DNA of 64,000 nucleotides from Chitinophaga rupis (GTDB lineage Bacteria > Bacteroidota > Bacteroidia > Chitinophagales > Chitinophagaceae): contig NZ_FOBB01000011.1 of NCBI RefSeq assembly GCF_900109685.1, forward strand, positions 248,862 through 312,861, in the 5' to 3' direction. Position numbers and translations under genes: made by a program. The notes under the pieces were generated by a model that saw only the letters and a program-made list of their open reading frames with translations, did no database searches and was not told the DNA's origin. How positions within the stretch are numbered: the stretch's first letter is position 1; each line of letters starts with the position of its first letter. Below, one piece after another: positions 17,379 to 26,592 of this stretch.

Positions 17379-18470
17379 AGATTGCCACAGCGCTCCCCCC
17401 ACACTATCCCGCTGCGCACCCGTTACGGAGGATAGTACATTCGGCTCCTGCCGCCAGCGCAAAGTACCTATCAGCGCCATTATCAGCGCCTCTTTATAAT
17501 TTACTGTCTGGGCATCCGGCACTACTACCGTTACATTATAAGGTTGTAATTGTTCCTGGATCTGTTTTACCAGAAATCCATTAAAAGCGCCGCCGCCGGT
17601 GATGAGCATCTTCTGCTCTCCTTCCGCTGCCCCTTGCTGCTTTTGCAGCTGTGCTACTGCATGGGCTACCTGCACGGCTATATGCTGCGTATAGGTGTTA
17701 AGCTTACCCTGTATGGAAATGCGCGTGTTCTTTATTAATGGCAGCACTGTATCTGTACCAAAATCATTGGCCAGTGATTTTGGCCAGGGCAATGTATAAT
17801 AAGGCAGCTCATTTAATGCGGCCAGTAAATGTTTATCCGTAATGCCACCGGCTGCCAGCGCACCGTTTTCATCGTAAGCGCGTCCCAGCTCGCCGGCCAG
17901 GGCATTCAGCACCCGGTTGGCAGGGCAAATATCAAAAGCTGTAAACTCGCTTTCCAGGTTAGCGGATACATTGGCAATACCGCCCAGGTTTAACCAGTAC
18001 TGGTAACCCGGCAGCAGCAGTTGTTCGCCAACAGGTACTATGGGCGCGCCCTGCCCGCCCAGGGCTACATCCATGGCACGCAGATCGCTGATCACCGGCA
18101 GGCCGGTAACAGCAGCTATAGCAGCGCCTTCGCCCAGCTGCGCCGTCATTTTCTGTGCCGGCATATGAAACGTGGTATGCCCGTGAGAGGCTATGAAGTG
18201 TACTTTATGTTCCAGCCCATGCTGCGCTATAAACTGTTTTATTTTTTCTCCTATGTAATGGCCATAACGGCTGTGCAGCAGCAGGTATTCGCCTGCAGGC
18301 AGGCCCGTAGCGCCGCTCAGCTGCTCCACCCACTCCGGCTCATACGCCAGGCAGTCTGCCGCCTGAATGGTGTACTCCCACTTGCCGCGTACTTCGGCCA
18401 GCTCCACAAAAGCAATATCCAGCCCGTCCAGCGAACTACCCGACATAATGCCAATTACATGATATACCAT
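17376..18470 (-). CDS. anmK: Anhydro-N-acetylmuramic acid kinase
   Basis: Phosphorylates and opens 1,6-anhydro-MurNAc during cell-wall recycling. From the ATG at 18470 it has 364 residues and begins MVYHVIGIMSGSSLDGLDIAF, the ATP-binding signature of AnmK. FIASHGHTTFH, GEGAAIAAVTGLPVISDLRA, LNLGGIANVS, AFDICPANRVLNALA and MLITGGGAFNGFL are all conserved. The open frame extends 69 codons further upstream but overlaps the divergent VWA gene and lacks family similarity. Confidence 0.96.
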   Translation of the reverse strand: MVYHVIGIMSGSSLDGLDIAFVELAEVRGKWEYTIQAADCLAYEPEWVEQLSGATGLPAGEYLLLHSRYGHYIGEKIKQFIAQHGLEHKVHFIASHGHTTFHMPAQKMTAQLGEGAAIAAVTGLPVISDLRAMDVALGGQGAPIVPVGEQLLLPGYQYWLNLGGIANVSANLESEFTAFDICPANRVLNALAGELGRAYDENGALAAGGITDKHLLAALNELPYYTLPWPKSLANDFGTDTVLPLIKNTRISIQGKLNTYTQHIAVQVAHAVAQLQKQQGAAEGEQKMLITGGGAFNGFLVKQIQEQLQPYNVTVVVPDAQTVNYKEALIMALIGTLRWRQEPNVLSSVTGAQRDSVGGALWQS

Positions 18471-18549
18471 GCTCAAAAAATTTTCATCAAAGATAATATG
18501 GAATTTGACCTCATTGATGCATCCTCTTAGCAGATCAAAACAAATCACT

Positions 18550-20451
18550 ATGCAAAAATATTTTTCCCTGTTGCTGCTGGCCTGTTTTACTGCCCTGACA
18601 GTCAATGCACAAACCCGTGAGATCAAAGGTATTGTGCAGGAAGCAGGCTCCCATAAACCGCTTGCCGGGGTTACCATCCAGGTAAAAGCAGGTAAGCCAT
18701 CCGTACAAAGTGATGCTGCGGGCGGCTTCCGGCTGCAGATCCCAACCGGCCCCGTAGTGCTGCAGCTGCGTTATAGCGGTTATCAAACCCAGGAAGTAGT
18801 AATAAAACCCAACGCAGGTAAGGTGCTGATCCTGCTGCAGCCATTAACCCTGGCTGATTCCACGGCGCGGGTATTTAAGCTGGAGGAAAAGAAGCGGGTA
18901 CGGGCTGCGCAAAGTGTGCAGGCAAAGGCCGCAAGGGGTTTGGTGGAATATGAGACAAACGCTGATATGGCTATGTCGTACGCCGCTCCTATGCCACAGG
19001 GCGTTTACAAAGATTATAACACAGAAGATTACAGCCCTATTAATGAAAATGATTTTCATACCGCTACGGATCAGCCGCTCAGCACCTTTTCCATTGATGT
19101 GGACCGTGCTGCCTACAGCAACATCCGCCGGTTCCTGAACAACGGGCAAATGCCACCTGCCGATGCCGTGCGGGTAGAAGAAATGATCAATTATTTTGAT
19201 TACCAGTACAAAGCTCCCGGCAGTGCAGACCCCGTAGCTATTTATACGGATATGGCTATATGTCCCTGGAACACCGCACATCAGCTGGTACGCATTGGCC
19301 TGAAAGGCAGAACTGTTACGGCCGATAAGGTACCGCCCTCTAACCTGGTGTTCCTGATAGATGTTTCCGGCTCTATGGAAGATGCCAACAAGCTGCCCCT
19401 GGTAAAACAGGCATTAAAAACACTGGTGCAGCAGCTGCGCCCTGCAGATAAAGTAGCCATTGCCGTATATGCAGGCGCTGCCGGCCTGGTGCTGCCCGCT
19501 ACACCCGGCAGTGAAAAAACCACCATCCTGGATGCGCTGGATCAATTGCAGGCCGGTGGCTCCACTGCCGGTGGGGAAGGTATTCTGCTGGCTTATAAAA
19601 CCGCTGCCGCCAACTTTATGAAAGAAGGTAATAACCGCGTGATCATAGCCACAGACGGCGATTTCAACGTAGGCCCTTCCAGCGACGGCGAGCTGCAGCG
19701 CATTATAGAAAAAGAGCGGGATAAAGGCATTTTCCTGTCTGTGCTAGGCTTTGGTATGGGTAATTATAAAGATAATAAGCTGGAGCTGCTGGCCGATAAA
19801 GGCAACGGCAACTACGCCTACATAGATAATTTTGAAGAAGCCCGCCGCACCTTTGTAACGGAATTTGGCGGTACCCTGTTCACCATTGCCAAAGATGTAA
19901 AGCTGCAGATAGAGTTTAATCCCAAATACGTGCAGTCATACCGGTTAGTAGGGTACGAAAACCGCCTGCTGCAGAACGAAGATTTTAATAACGATAAAAA
20001 AGATGCGGGCGATATGGGCGCCGGCCACACTGTAACCGCCCTGTACGAGATAGTACCCTCCGGCGCTAAAACAGATGCCGTTAGCTGGGTGGATCCGCTG
20101 AAGTATCAGCAACGAGCGGTGATCAGCAACCCGGCAAACGAAGTGCTGACCGTAAAACTGCGCTATAAAAGGCCCGCCGACAGTCAAAGCCAGCTAATGA
20201 CCAAAGTGCTGCCCTACCAGGTACAGGCCATTACCGCCGCCCCTATAGATTTTCGTATGTGCGCTGCAGTAGCTGAGTTTGGGCAGCTGCTCCGTAACTC
20301 CGCCCATAAAGGGCAGGCCAGCTATGAGCAGGTGCTTTCCCTGGCTAAGGATGCCCGGGGCGATGATCCGGAAGGTTACCGCGCTGAATTTTTACAGCTG
20401 GTAAAAAAGGCCGCCCTGCTGCAACCGGGCAGCCAGGCTTCCCGGGAATAG
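18550..20451 (+). CDS. YfbK-like von Willebrand factor A domain protein with carboxypeptidase-regulatory-like domain
   Basis: A 633-residue exported protein from the ATG at 18550; the frame is open to 18469 without support. A signal peptide (MQKYFSLLLLACFTALTVNAQ) is followed by a carboxypeptidase D regulatory-like beta domain (about 24-95), a linker, the VWA N-terminal region FSIDVDRAAYSNIRRFLNNG, and a VWA domain (about 265-445) with the metal site DVSGSM. It ends in a DUF3520-type C-terminal domain. YfbK-like proteins are common in Bacteroidota, and their role in the envelope is not settled. It is divergent from anmK. Confidence 0.9.
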   Translation: MQKYFSLLLLACFTALTVNAQTREIKGIVQEAGSHKPLAGVTIQVKAGKPSVQSDAAGGFRLQIPTGPVVLQLRYSGYQTQEVVIKPNAGKVLILLQPLTLADSTARVFKLEEKKRVRAAQSVQAKAARGLVEYETNADMAMSYAAPMPQGVYKDYNTEDYSPINENDFHTATDQPLSTFSIDVDRAAYSNIRRFLNNGQMPPADAVRVEEMINYFDYQYKAPGSADPVAIYTDMAICPWNTAHQLVRIGLKGRTVTADKVPPSNLVFLIDVSGSMEDANKLPLVKQALKTLVQQLRPADKVAIAVYAGAAGLVLPATPGSEKTTILDALDQLQAGGSTAGGEGILLAYKTAAANFMKEGNNRVIIATDGDFNVGPSSDGELQRIIEKERDKGIFLSVLGFGMGNYKDNKLELLADKGNGNYAYIDNFEEARRTFVTEFGGTLFTIAKDVKLQIEFNPKYVQSYRLVGYENRLLQNEDFNNDKKDAGDMGAGHTVTALYEIVPSGAKTDAVSWVDPLKYQQRAVISNPANEVLTVKLRYKRPADSQSQLMTKVLPYQVQAITAAPIDFRMCAAVAEFGQLLRNSAHKGQASYEQVLSLAKDARGDDPEGYRAEFLQLVKKAALLQPGSQASRE

Positions 20452-20937
20452 CGGCCGGCCTTTCCCGTTGTTGTTTTCCCGCAGGGGAGTAACCCAAAAG
20501 AATGTAAAATGTAAAAGTAAAATGCCGCGAACATGGGTCTGTACCCGGTATCGTGGCATTTTACTTTTAGGGTTATCTCGTTCATAACGTTTTTTCAACG
20601 GTCTGTATGAACCTCCTTCGCCGGTTTGAAGTTTTGCAGTTATAATTTTACATTCCTTTTAGTTCATCCATTTTTCCCTATTCCAATTGCTGTGATACTG
20701 GTACCCTTCCCTCCTAAAAAGGCCCCGTAATTGCTGCGACATTGCTGCGCAACTCCTCCCCCCTACATAAAACCCTACCCTTTTCCTGCATCATAATATA
20801 ATGATATCACCTAATGTTATTTCCATTGGCCTTCCCGGGCTCCCCGTCTGCACTGCATTTGCTTTTTCATGTTAAAAAAACCTTTTCCCTTCGCCTTTCC
20901 TGTGTTTTTTGGTATTTTGCCCCCCAAACGGCTAGTA
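20452..20937. other. Intergenic region between VWA gene and upp
   Basis: A 486-base gap. A strong hairpin occupies 20513-20568. The remainder is AT-rich leader sequence for upp with no clear consensus promoter; a TATTTTG near 20914-20920 is the nearest -7-like motif. No gene is seen. Confidence 0.6.
20513..20568 (+). terminator. Large hairpin after VWA gene
   Basis: AAAAGTAAAATGCCGCGA (20513-20530) pairs with TCGTGGCATTTTACTTTT (20551-20568), with an inner GGGT/ACCC pairing. Its 3' arm is T-rich, suiting a terminator for the upstream gene. Confidence 0.75.
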
Positions 20938-21591
20938 ATGATAATTAATCTGAGTGAGACTAATTCGCTGGTGGGAGAATGGCTTAGCGAGATCAGAAGT
21001 ATGGACATCCAAACAGACCGCATGCGTTTCCGTCGTAATATGGAACGCCTGGGCGAAGTGGCTGCCTACGAGATCAGCAAAACGTTGGAGTACGAGGAAA
21101 AAGAGATCCAGACCCCACTGGGCATTGCCAACTGCCGGGTATTGAAGGAGCAGCCGGTGCTGGCCACCATTTTGCGGGCCGGTTTGGCGCTGCACCAGGG
21201 ATTACTGCATTATTACGATAAAGCCGATCATGCCTTTATATCTGCCTACCGCAAACATAAAACAGACGGTTCTTTTGATATTAGCCTGGAATATGTGTCC
21301 AGCCCCTCTATTGACGGGCAGGTGGTTATCCTCTCCGATCCTATGCTGGCTACCGGGGCTTCCCTGGTAAAAACCATTGAGCACCTGGAGGATATAGGCA
21401 AACCTAAACACATTCACCTGGTAGTAGCTATTGCCTGCACTGTTGGTATAGAATACGTACAACGCCATGCCAGTCCCAATCTTAGCATATGGGCAGGGGA
21501 TATTGACGACGAGCTTACCGCCAAAGGATACATTGTTCCCGGCCTTGGAGATGCCGGTGATCTGGCCTTTGGTAACAAACTGCAGCAGTAA
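20938..21591 (+). CDS. upp: Uracil phosphoribosyltransferase
   Basis: Makes UMP from uracil and PRPP in pyrimidine salvage. From the ATG at 20938 it has 217 residues (MIINLSETNSLVGEWLSEIR). The conserved blocks are TILRAGLALHQGLL, the PRPP loop VILSDPMLATGASLVKTIEHL, where the usual GGS is GAS, and the C-terminal uracil site IDDELTAKGYIVPGLGDAGDL. The N-terminal extension from 20869 (MLKKPFPF...) is likely untranslated leader. Confidence 0.96.
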   Translation: MIINLSETNSLVGEWLSEIRSMDIQTDRMRFRRNMERLGEVAAYEISKTLEYEEKEIQTPLGIANCRVLKEQPVLATILRAGLALHQGLLHYYDKADHAFISAYRKHKTDGSFDISLEYVSSPSIDGQVVILSDPMLATGASLVKTIEHLEDIGKPKHIHLVVAIACTVGIEYVQRHASPNLSIWAGDIDDELTAKGYIVPGLGDAGDLAFGNKLQQ

Positions 21592-21702
21592 AACGTTCTA
21601 TATTATATGAATTAAATTTGAAATATTAAGCTCTTTTCGTACCTTAGACTGGTAAAAGTGAACTGTTTTTATCCTATCCTATACCATAATGCATTAACCT
21701 TT

Positions 21703-22722
21703 ATGAAAAAGGCTTTACTAATATTAACCATCTTTCTCTATTTGATTCCTGCCAGCAAGGCACAGGACCCGCATTTTTCGCAGTTCTTTGCCTCGCCTAT
21801 GACCCTGAACCCGGCTTTTACCGGCTTGTTTTCCGGCGATTATCGTATAGCCGGCAACTATCGTTCACAGTGGAGAAGCATCGCCACCCCCTATGTTACG
21901 GGAACCCTTTCTGCCGACTTTAGCATTTTAAAGAATGTTATTTCCTATACAGATGTATGGGGCGTAGGTATTATGGCCCTGTACGATAAAACCGGCGGCG
22001 GCGCGCTGGTATCTAACTATATCGCTATCAGCACTTCTTATCATAAAGGTCTGGATCCGGAAGGAAACCATACCCTGGCTATCGGTTTACAGGGTGCGTT
22101 TATGCAAAAACGTATTGACCAGAGTAAGCTGATGTTTGAGAACCAGATAGATAATAACGGGTACAACCCTGGGCTGCCCAGCAACGAATTCCTCACCAAT
22201 CCTAAAATATCTTACTTTGATCCCAACGTAGGTATATTATATAATGGCCTGGTGGGCGAAGCTTCCAATATTTACCTGGGCGCTTCCTATTATCACATTA
22301 CCCAGCCTACTGAAACTTTCATGAGCCAGGATAACAACCGTTTAAGCTACCGTTATACCATACACGGTGGGGGTTCTTTCCCGGTAAATGGTTATAACCG
22401 CATACATGCCAGCGCATTGTACATGAAACAAAGCACGGCTTCTGAAACCTCTTTTGGTGCAGCCTACGGCTTTAACCTGAGCGGTGTGCCGGAAGATAAC
22501 CCAACTATGTTTTACCTGGGTAGCTGGTACCGCCTGAAAGATGCTATTAACCCCTATGTAGGGTTAGAGATCGGCGGCTTTAACGTAGGCCTGACCTATG
22601 ACCTGAACGTGTCTTCTCTGAAACCGGCCTCCAACTACAGGGGCGGTATGGAAATATCTGTTATTTATATTCACCGTTCCAGCGAAAACAGCAAGTATAA
22701 AACCTTGTGCCCGAAGTTCTAG
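21703..22722 (+). CDS. PorP/SprF family type IX secretion membrane protein
   Basis: A 339-residue outer-membrane beta-barrel from the ATG at 21703 (an in-frame GTG lies at 21658). The signal peptide MKKALLILTIFLYLIPASKA is followed by QDPHFSQFFASPMTLNPAFTG, the hallmark of PorP/SprF. The rest alternates glycine- and aromatic-rich strands and ends in SKYKTLCPKF. PorP/SprF proteins help deliver or retain type IX secretion cargo at the cell surface, usually next to a gene for a large type-B C-terminal-domain adhesin. No such cargo gene is adjacent, so its partner must be elsewhere. Confidence 0.93.
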   Translation: MKKALLILTIFLYLIPASKAQDPHFSQFFASPMTLNPAFTGLFSGDYRIAGNYRSQWRSIATPYVTGTLSADFSILKNVISYTDVWGVGIMALYDKTGGGALVSNYIAISTSYHKGLDPEGNHTLAIGLQGAFMQKRIDQSKLMFENQIDNNGYNPGLPSNEFLTNPKISYFDPNVGILYNGLVGEASNIYLGASYYHITQPTETFMSQDNNRLSYRYTIHGGGSFPVNGYNRIHASALYMKQSTASETSFGAAYGFNLSGVPEDNPTMFYLGSWYRLKDAINPYVGLEIGGFNVGLTYDLNVSSLKPASNYRGGMEISVIYIHRSSENSKYKTLCPKF

Positions 22723-22902
22723 TACGGCTGCTGCTGATACCATTTGGTAGGCAGCGGTTAGCGCGTGCAATGCAAATATTCTTTGAGTAAAAGCTAATTA
22801 CCAGCGGCACAAAGCCGGTGGCTGAAATATTTTTATTTTCGTTCCGTTGATTTTTTAGTTATTTACGGCATTATTTATTCTGTCATACTAAAAAAGCGGA
22901 CC

Positions 22903-23667
22903 TTGTTTTCATTCAGAGAAGTTATAGCTGCCATACAATCTTACGGAAAGGCCCATCACTTCATCACCGCCAATAAACTTTGGAAATGGATACTGTTACC
23001 CGGTATCATTTATTGTTTGTTATTTATAGCCGGTATTTATTTTGTGTGGAGCTATTCAGGTGATTTTGTGGAGTATCTTCTTGGGCTGCTGCCCCTGCGC
23101 ACCTGGATCCAGGACCTGGAAAGCAGCTGGGTAAGCTTTGTTTTTATTCTTCTGGGGCTCTGCATCCGCCTTATCCTGATGCTCCTTTATTTTGCTTACT
23201 TCAAATATTTTTTCCTCATACTGGGCTCGCCCCTGTTTGCCTACCTCTCAGAAAAAACAGAAGCTATTTTACAGCACCGTGAGTTCCCTTTCAGCTGGCA
23301 GGAGTTTTTGAAAGATATGGTGCGCGGCATCCGCATATCATTCCGCAATATGGTATTCCAAACCATTACCCTGCTGCTGCTATTCCTGCTTTCCTTTATA
23401 CCCATACTGGGCTGGATAACACCACTGGCAGGCTTTTTCATTGAAGCCTACTTTTACGGTTTTTCCATGATGGATTATAGCTGCGAGCGCCACCGTATGA
23501 ACATGCGCCAAAGCATTATCTTCATAAAAGCGCACCGGGGTATGGCCCTGGGCAATGGCATTGTATTTTACCTGTTCATGTTCATACCTGTTATAGGCTG
23601 GGCGCTGGCGCCGTCCTACGCCGTAATAGCAGCCACTATTCACTTACAAGATAAACGCCTGTTGTAA
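22903..23667 (+). CDS. EI24-domain (CysZ-like) membrane protein
   Basis: A 254-residue multi-pass membrane protein, apparently starting at TTG 22903, because no in-frame ATG occurs before FREVIAAIQSYGKAHHFI. Hydrophobic segments lie near 30-50, 80-115, 150-185 and 215-245. The arrangement fits the EI24/CysZ family (PF07264), whose best known member imports sulfate. The sequence around SPLFAYLSEKTE is typical of the family. The stop codon overlaps the start of the next gene (TAATG), so the two are coexpressed. Sulfate transport is only a family-based guess. Confidence 0.8.
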   Translation: MFSFREVIAAIQSYGKAHHFITANKLWKWILLPGIIYCLLFIAGIYFVWSYSGDFVEYLLGLLPLRTWIQDLESSWVSFVFILLGLCIRLILMLLYFAYFKYFFLILGSPLFAYLSEKTEAILQHREFPFSWQEFLKDMVRGIRISFRNMVFQTITLLLLFLLSFIPILGWITPLAGFFIEAYFYGFSMMDYSCERHRMNMRQSIIFIKAHRGMALGNGIVFYLFMFIPVIGWALAPSYAVIAATIHLQDKRLL

Positions 23668-24374
23668 TGAGCACGCCCGGCAAAGTGTACCTGATACCCA
23701 CCGTATTGAGCCCGGAGGCATTGCATACCATTCCTGCATATATTACTGCCGCCGTGCAGCCGTTACGGTTCTTTTTTGTGGAGAATGAGCGTACGGCCCG
23801 CCGCTTCCTGAAAGCGCTGGACCGTAACATTAACATTGATGCGCTGCAGCTGCACCTGATGCACGAAAACCATCCGCCGGATACGGCGCTGGCAAAAAAA
23901 TTACTGCTGGAAGGTAATGACATTGGTATAATGAGTGAGGCAGGATGCCCGGCCATAGCCGATCCCGGGCATCTGGTAGTACAGGTGGCGCATAAGATCA
24001 ATGCCCAGGTAATACCCATGGTAGGACCTAATTCCATTTTATTAGCTTTAATGGCGTCCGGTATGAACGGGCAGAATTTCCAGTTCACCGGTTACCTGCC
24101 GGTAAAGCCACCGGAGCGTATTAAAGCCATCCGTGAGCTGGAAGCCCTTTCCCTGAAAAAGGACCAAACGCAGATCTTTATTGAAACCCCTTATAGAAAT
24201 AATCCGCTGCTGAAAGATCTGCTGGCTAACTGTAAGGACCAAACGCTGTTATGTATTGCCGCAGATATTACCGGGCCGGAGGAGTACATTCACACCAAAA
24301 CGGTGAAGGAGTGGAAAGCCGCGCTGCCGGAGCTGCACAAGCGGCCTGCTATATTTTTATTGCATGCTAAATAG
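23667..24374 (+). CDS. RsmI-like SAM-dependent methyltransferase
   Basis: A 235-residue protein of the tetrapyrrole-methylase fold. It has MSEAGCPAIADPGHLVVQ and PMVGPNSILLALMASGMNGQ, matching the SAM-binding loops of RsmI (16S rRNA C1402 2'-O-methyltransferase). The usual N-terminal GNLGD block is replaced by VYLIPTVLSPEAL, and the YRNNPLL segment and short length mark the Bacteroidota RsmI-like paralogue. True RsmI activity is therefore uncertain. The ATG overlaps the EI24 stop by one base. Confidence 0.85.
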   Translation: MSTPGKVYLIPTVLSPEALHTIPAYITAAVQPLRFFFVENERTARRFLKALDRNINIDALQLHLMHENHPPDTALAKKLLLEGNDIGIMSEAGCPAIADPGHLVVQVAHKINAQVIPMVGPNSILLALMASGMNGQNFQFTGYLPVKPPERIKAIRELEALSLKKDQTQIFIETPYRNNPLLKDLLANCKDQTLLCIAADITGPEEYIHTKTVKEWKAALPELHKRPAIFLLHAK

Positions 24375-24470
24375 TTGGCAGTCCGCAGTTGGCAGTCCGG
24401 GGAGTGTAATTACAACTATATCGTTAAGCATACAGCAACACGCACATTCTATCCTCGGACGGAGGACTGT
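24375..24470. repeat. CAGTTGGCAGTCCG word array
   Basis: A 14-base unit, AGTTGGCAGTCCG plus C/G, occurs twice in tandem at 24376-24402. CGGACGGAGGACTGTGGTCCG follows near 24456 in the opposite sense. The word TTGGCAGT also forms the arms at 61131-61248. Confidence 0.55.
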
Positions 24471-24476
24471 GGTCCG

Positions 24477-24869
24477 CTAAGGAATGGTCTGTATATTCTG
24501 CTGGTTCGTGATGGCAACAATACTATCTACTATAAACGGGCTAAAGCCACGCCAGGGAATGGCTCCCAGGTATTCTTTATAATGCAGCTCTACCAGCTTA
24601 CCACTGCTGCTCATCAGCTTTTGCGCCACCTTTTCATCTACCACAGAAAATTCAAATTCATTGGACTGCAGGGAACCCGGCTGCTTGGACCGGTAGCCCG
24701 TTTGAATGAGCCGCCCTTCATAGGTTTTGAAGATATATCCCTTCTGCACAAAAAAGTTCAGCTCTCCGGCCTTTACGCCGCGGCCAAATACAAAGTAATA
24801 GCGGTAGGCAATAAACAGCGCTACAATGAGCACTATGGTACCAAAGATCAGAAGTACAAATCTGCGCAT
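24477..24869 (-). CDS. Small membrane-anchored conserved hypothetical protein
   Basis: A 130-residue protein with one N-terminal membrane helix (MRRFVLLIFGTIVLIVALFI), then a compact domain facing the periplasm or surface. The domain starts VKAGELNFFVQKGYIFKTYEGRLIQTG and has a mainly beta pattern. I recognise similarity in style to short Bacteroidota proteins often labelled 6-phosphogluconate dehydrogenase in error; there is no dehydrogenase motif. It follows the M28 peptidase gene on the same strand, with a perfect 13-bp hairpin between them. Confidence 0.8.
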   Translation of the reverse strand: MRRFVLLIFGTIVLIVALFIAYRYYFVFGRGVKAGELNFFVQKGYIFKTYEGRLIQTGYRSKQPGSLQSNEFEFSVVDEKVAQKLMSSSGKLVELHYKEYLGAIPWRGFSPFIVDSIVAITNQQNIQTIP

Positions 24870-24896
24870 AGCTTTTTATTTGAGGTATATGAAGAT

Positions 24897-24926
24897 AAGA
24901 AGTAAGAGGCTGACCTCTTACTTCTT
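24897..24926 (-). terminator. Perfect 13-bp hairpin between M28 peptidase and small membrane protein genes
   Basis: AAGAAGTAAGAGG (24897-24909) and CCTCTTACTTCTT (24914-24926) pair perfectly around four bases. There is no T-run on the minus strand, so it may be an attenuator or mRNA-stabilising stem rather than a full terminator. Confidence 0.6.
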
Positions 24927-24936
24927 CCATCGTTTA

Positions 24937-26319
24937 TTACAGCCCGTATTTATCGATCATATACACCAGCCCAGCCATACCAAAAGCACCCAGCTCCATT
25001 TCCCGTTTATTCACGGCTTCAAACACATCATTGGTTGCATGGTGCAGGTCAAAGTACCGCTGTGAATCCGGCGCCAGCTCGCCCATTGGCGTGCCTACAG
25101 CTTCATTTAATGCGCCTACATCCGTACCGCCGCCTTCATCTTCAAAATCATATAAGCCATAGGGCAGGAACAGGGGTTTCCAGCTTATGATCTTTGCCTT
25201 TTTTTCTGCAGGCATGGTAAATGAAAAACCACGGGGTGTAAAGCCGCCGGCATCGCTTTCCAGTGCAAAAATATGATGTTCGGCAGGAGTAGCCTTGGCC
25301 ACCTCCGCATACTTATTGGCGCCACGCGTACCATTTTCCTCATTCGCAAATAATACAATGCGGATGGTACGTTTAGGCCGTATGCCCAGCGCTTTGAATG
25401 CGCGGATAATTTCTATGGACTGCACGCAGCCGGTACCATCATCATGCGCGCCTTCATTCACATCCCATGAATCCAGGTGGCCGCCAATGGTAATGATCTC
25501 TTCCGGGTGCTCTGTACCGCGGATCTCTGCAATTACGTTATGGCCAATGGTATCCGGTAAAAATTTAGCGCTGGTGTGCAGGTATATTTTCATGTCCTTA
25601 TCATCCTTTATGCGGTCGCTTAAGCGGTCGGCATCTTCCAGGCCAATAGCCACGGCAGGGATCCTGGGAAAGGAATCATTATAACGCATAGCACCGGTGT
25701 GCGGGAAATTATTAGCCCCGTGCGACATAGACCTTACTATTACTGCCAGCGCGCCGTATTTGGCAGCCCGGCTGGCGCCGGTGGCACGGTACATGAACGC
25801 ATCGCCATAGGCATGAAAGGTTTTAATGAACGTAGGGTTAAAATGGTAGTTGTAAAAAACCACCTTCCCTTTCACATCATTCTTTTTAGCTTCCAGGTCG
25901 TCAAAAGAGCTTACTTCCAGCACCGGCGCCGTTACGCCGGCAGCGCCGCTGCCTTCTGAATTACCCAGGGCCAGCACCTGCAGGGCGGGCACAAAATCGC
26001 GGCGTTTGGAAATAATGCGTACTTCCTCCTTTTCGCCGCGTACCCAATGCGGTACCATACACTCCTGGAAATACACAGTATCTGCACCGGCAGCTTTCAG
26101 CGCTTTATAGCCCCATTGCTCTGCTTTGGGCATTTGCGGGGAGCCGGCAAGGCGGCCGCCTACCTCTTTGGTAAGTATCCTTAAATTTGCATAGGCAGTG
26201 CTATGTGTCAGCACTTCATCAGCCAGTTTGCGCAAAGTCACAGAATCGTCGGGAGAAGTTTGGGCATGCGCCACAGATATGGAAAAAGCCATTGTAATTG
26301 GCAACAGTAATCGTAGCAT
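24937..26319 (-). CDS. Secreted M28-family metallopeptidase
   Basis: A 460-residue exported zinc aminopeptidase-like protein. A signal peptide (LRLLLPITMAFSISVAHA) is followed by a protease-associated domain region (about 120-240) and the M28 catalytic domain. The zinc ligands and catalytic residues are seen in GGHLDSWDVNEGAHDDGTGC and ANEENGTRGA, with a further aspartate in LESDAGG. The last ligand histidine is probably in DLHHATNDV. It would trim peptides in the periplasm or outside the cell. Confidence 0.93.
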   Translation of the reverse strand: MLRLLLPITMAFSISVAHAQTSPDDSVTLRKLADEVLTHSTAYANLRILTKEVGGRLAGSPQMPKAEQWGYKALKAAGADTVYFQECMVPHWVRGEKEEVRIISKRRDFVPALQVLALGNSEGSGAAGVTAPVLEVSSFDDLEAKKNDVKGKVVFYNYHFNPTFIKTFHAYGDAFMYRATGASRAAKYGALAVIVRSMSHGANNFPHTGAMRYNDSFPRIPAVAIGLEDADRLSDRIKDDKDMKIYLHTSAKFLPDTIGHNVIAEIRGTEHPEEIITIGGHLDSWDVNEGAHDDGTGCVQSIEIIRAFKALGIRPKRTIRIVLFANEENGTRGANKYAEVAKATPAEHHIFALESDAGGFTPRGFSFTMPAEKKAKIISWKPLFLPYGLYDFEDEGGGTDVGALNEAVGTPMGELAPDSQRYFDLHHATNDVFEAVNKREMELGAFGMAGLVYMIDKYGL

Positions 26320-26437
26320 AAACAGGCGGATTTTTGCGCTAAAACTAACTAATTCGCACTGTTATTACAAATAAATGGCTAAGCGGTAAAGGGCAAATGA
26401 ATTTTGTAAAGTACCTTAGCGGGGCAGAATGCGACAG

Positions 26438-26575
26438 AGCAGAAAGCAGAAAGCAGAAAGCAGAAAGCAGAAAGCAGAAAGCTCAGAGCGAAAGGCGCAA
26501 AGCATCAGGCACAAAAGTTACTTAAGGTAAAAGGTGAAAAGCTTTACGCTTTTTGCTTTCAGCTTTAAGCTCTTC
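26438..26575. repeat. AGCAGAA heptamer array with opposite-sense GCTTT words
   Basis: Six exact AGCAGAA units run from 26438 to 26479, then degenerate AAAGC words to about 26515. GCTTTACGCTTTTTGCTTTC and AGCTTTAAGC (26540-26570) are in the opposite sense. The array ends about 20 bases before the bshA start. Confidence 0.8.
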
Positions 26576-26592
26576 AAAAAACTGTAATTCCC

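Noticed and set aside
18471..18677. Upstream extension of anmK
   Set aside because: It overlaps the start of the divergent VWA gene; the conserved AnmK N-terminus begins at 18470.
26438..26575. CRISPR-like array
   Set aside because: The units are 7 bases with no spacers and there are no cas genes; it is a short tandem word array.
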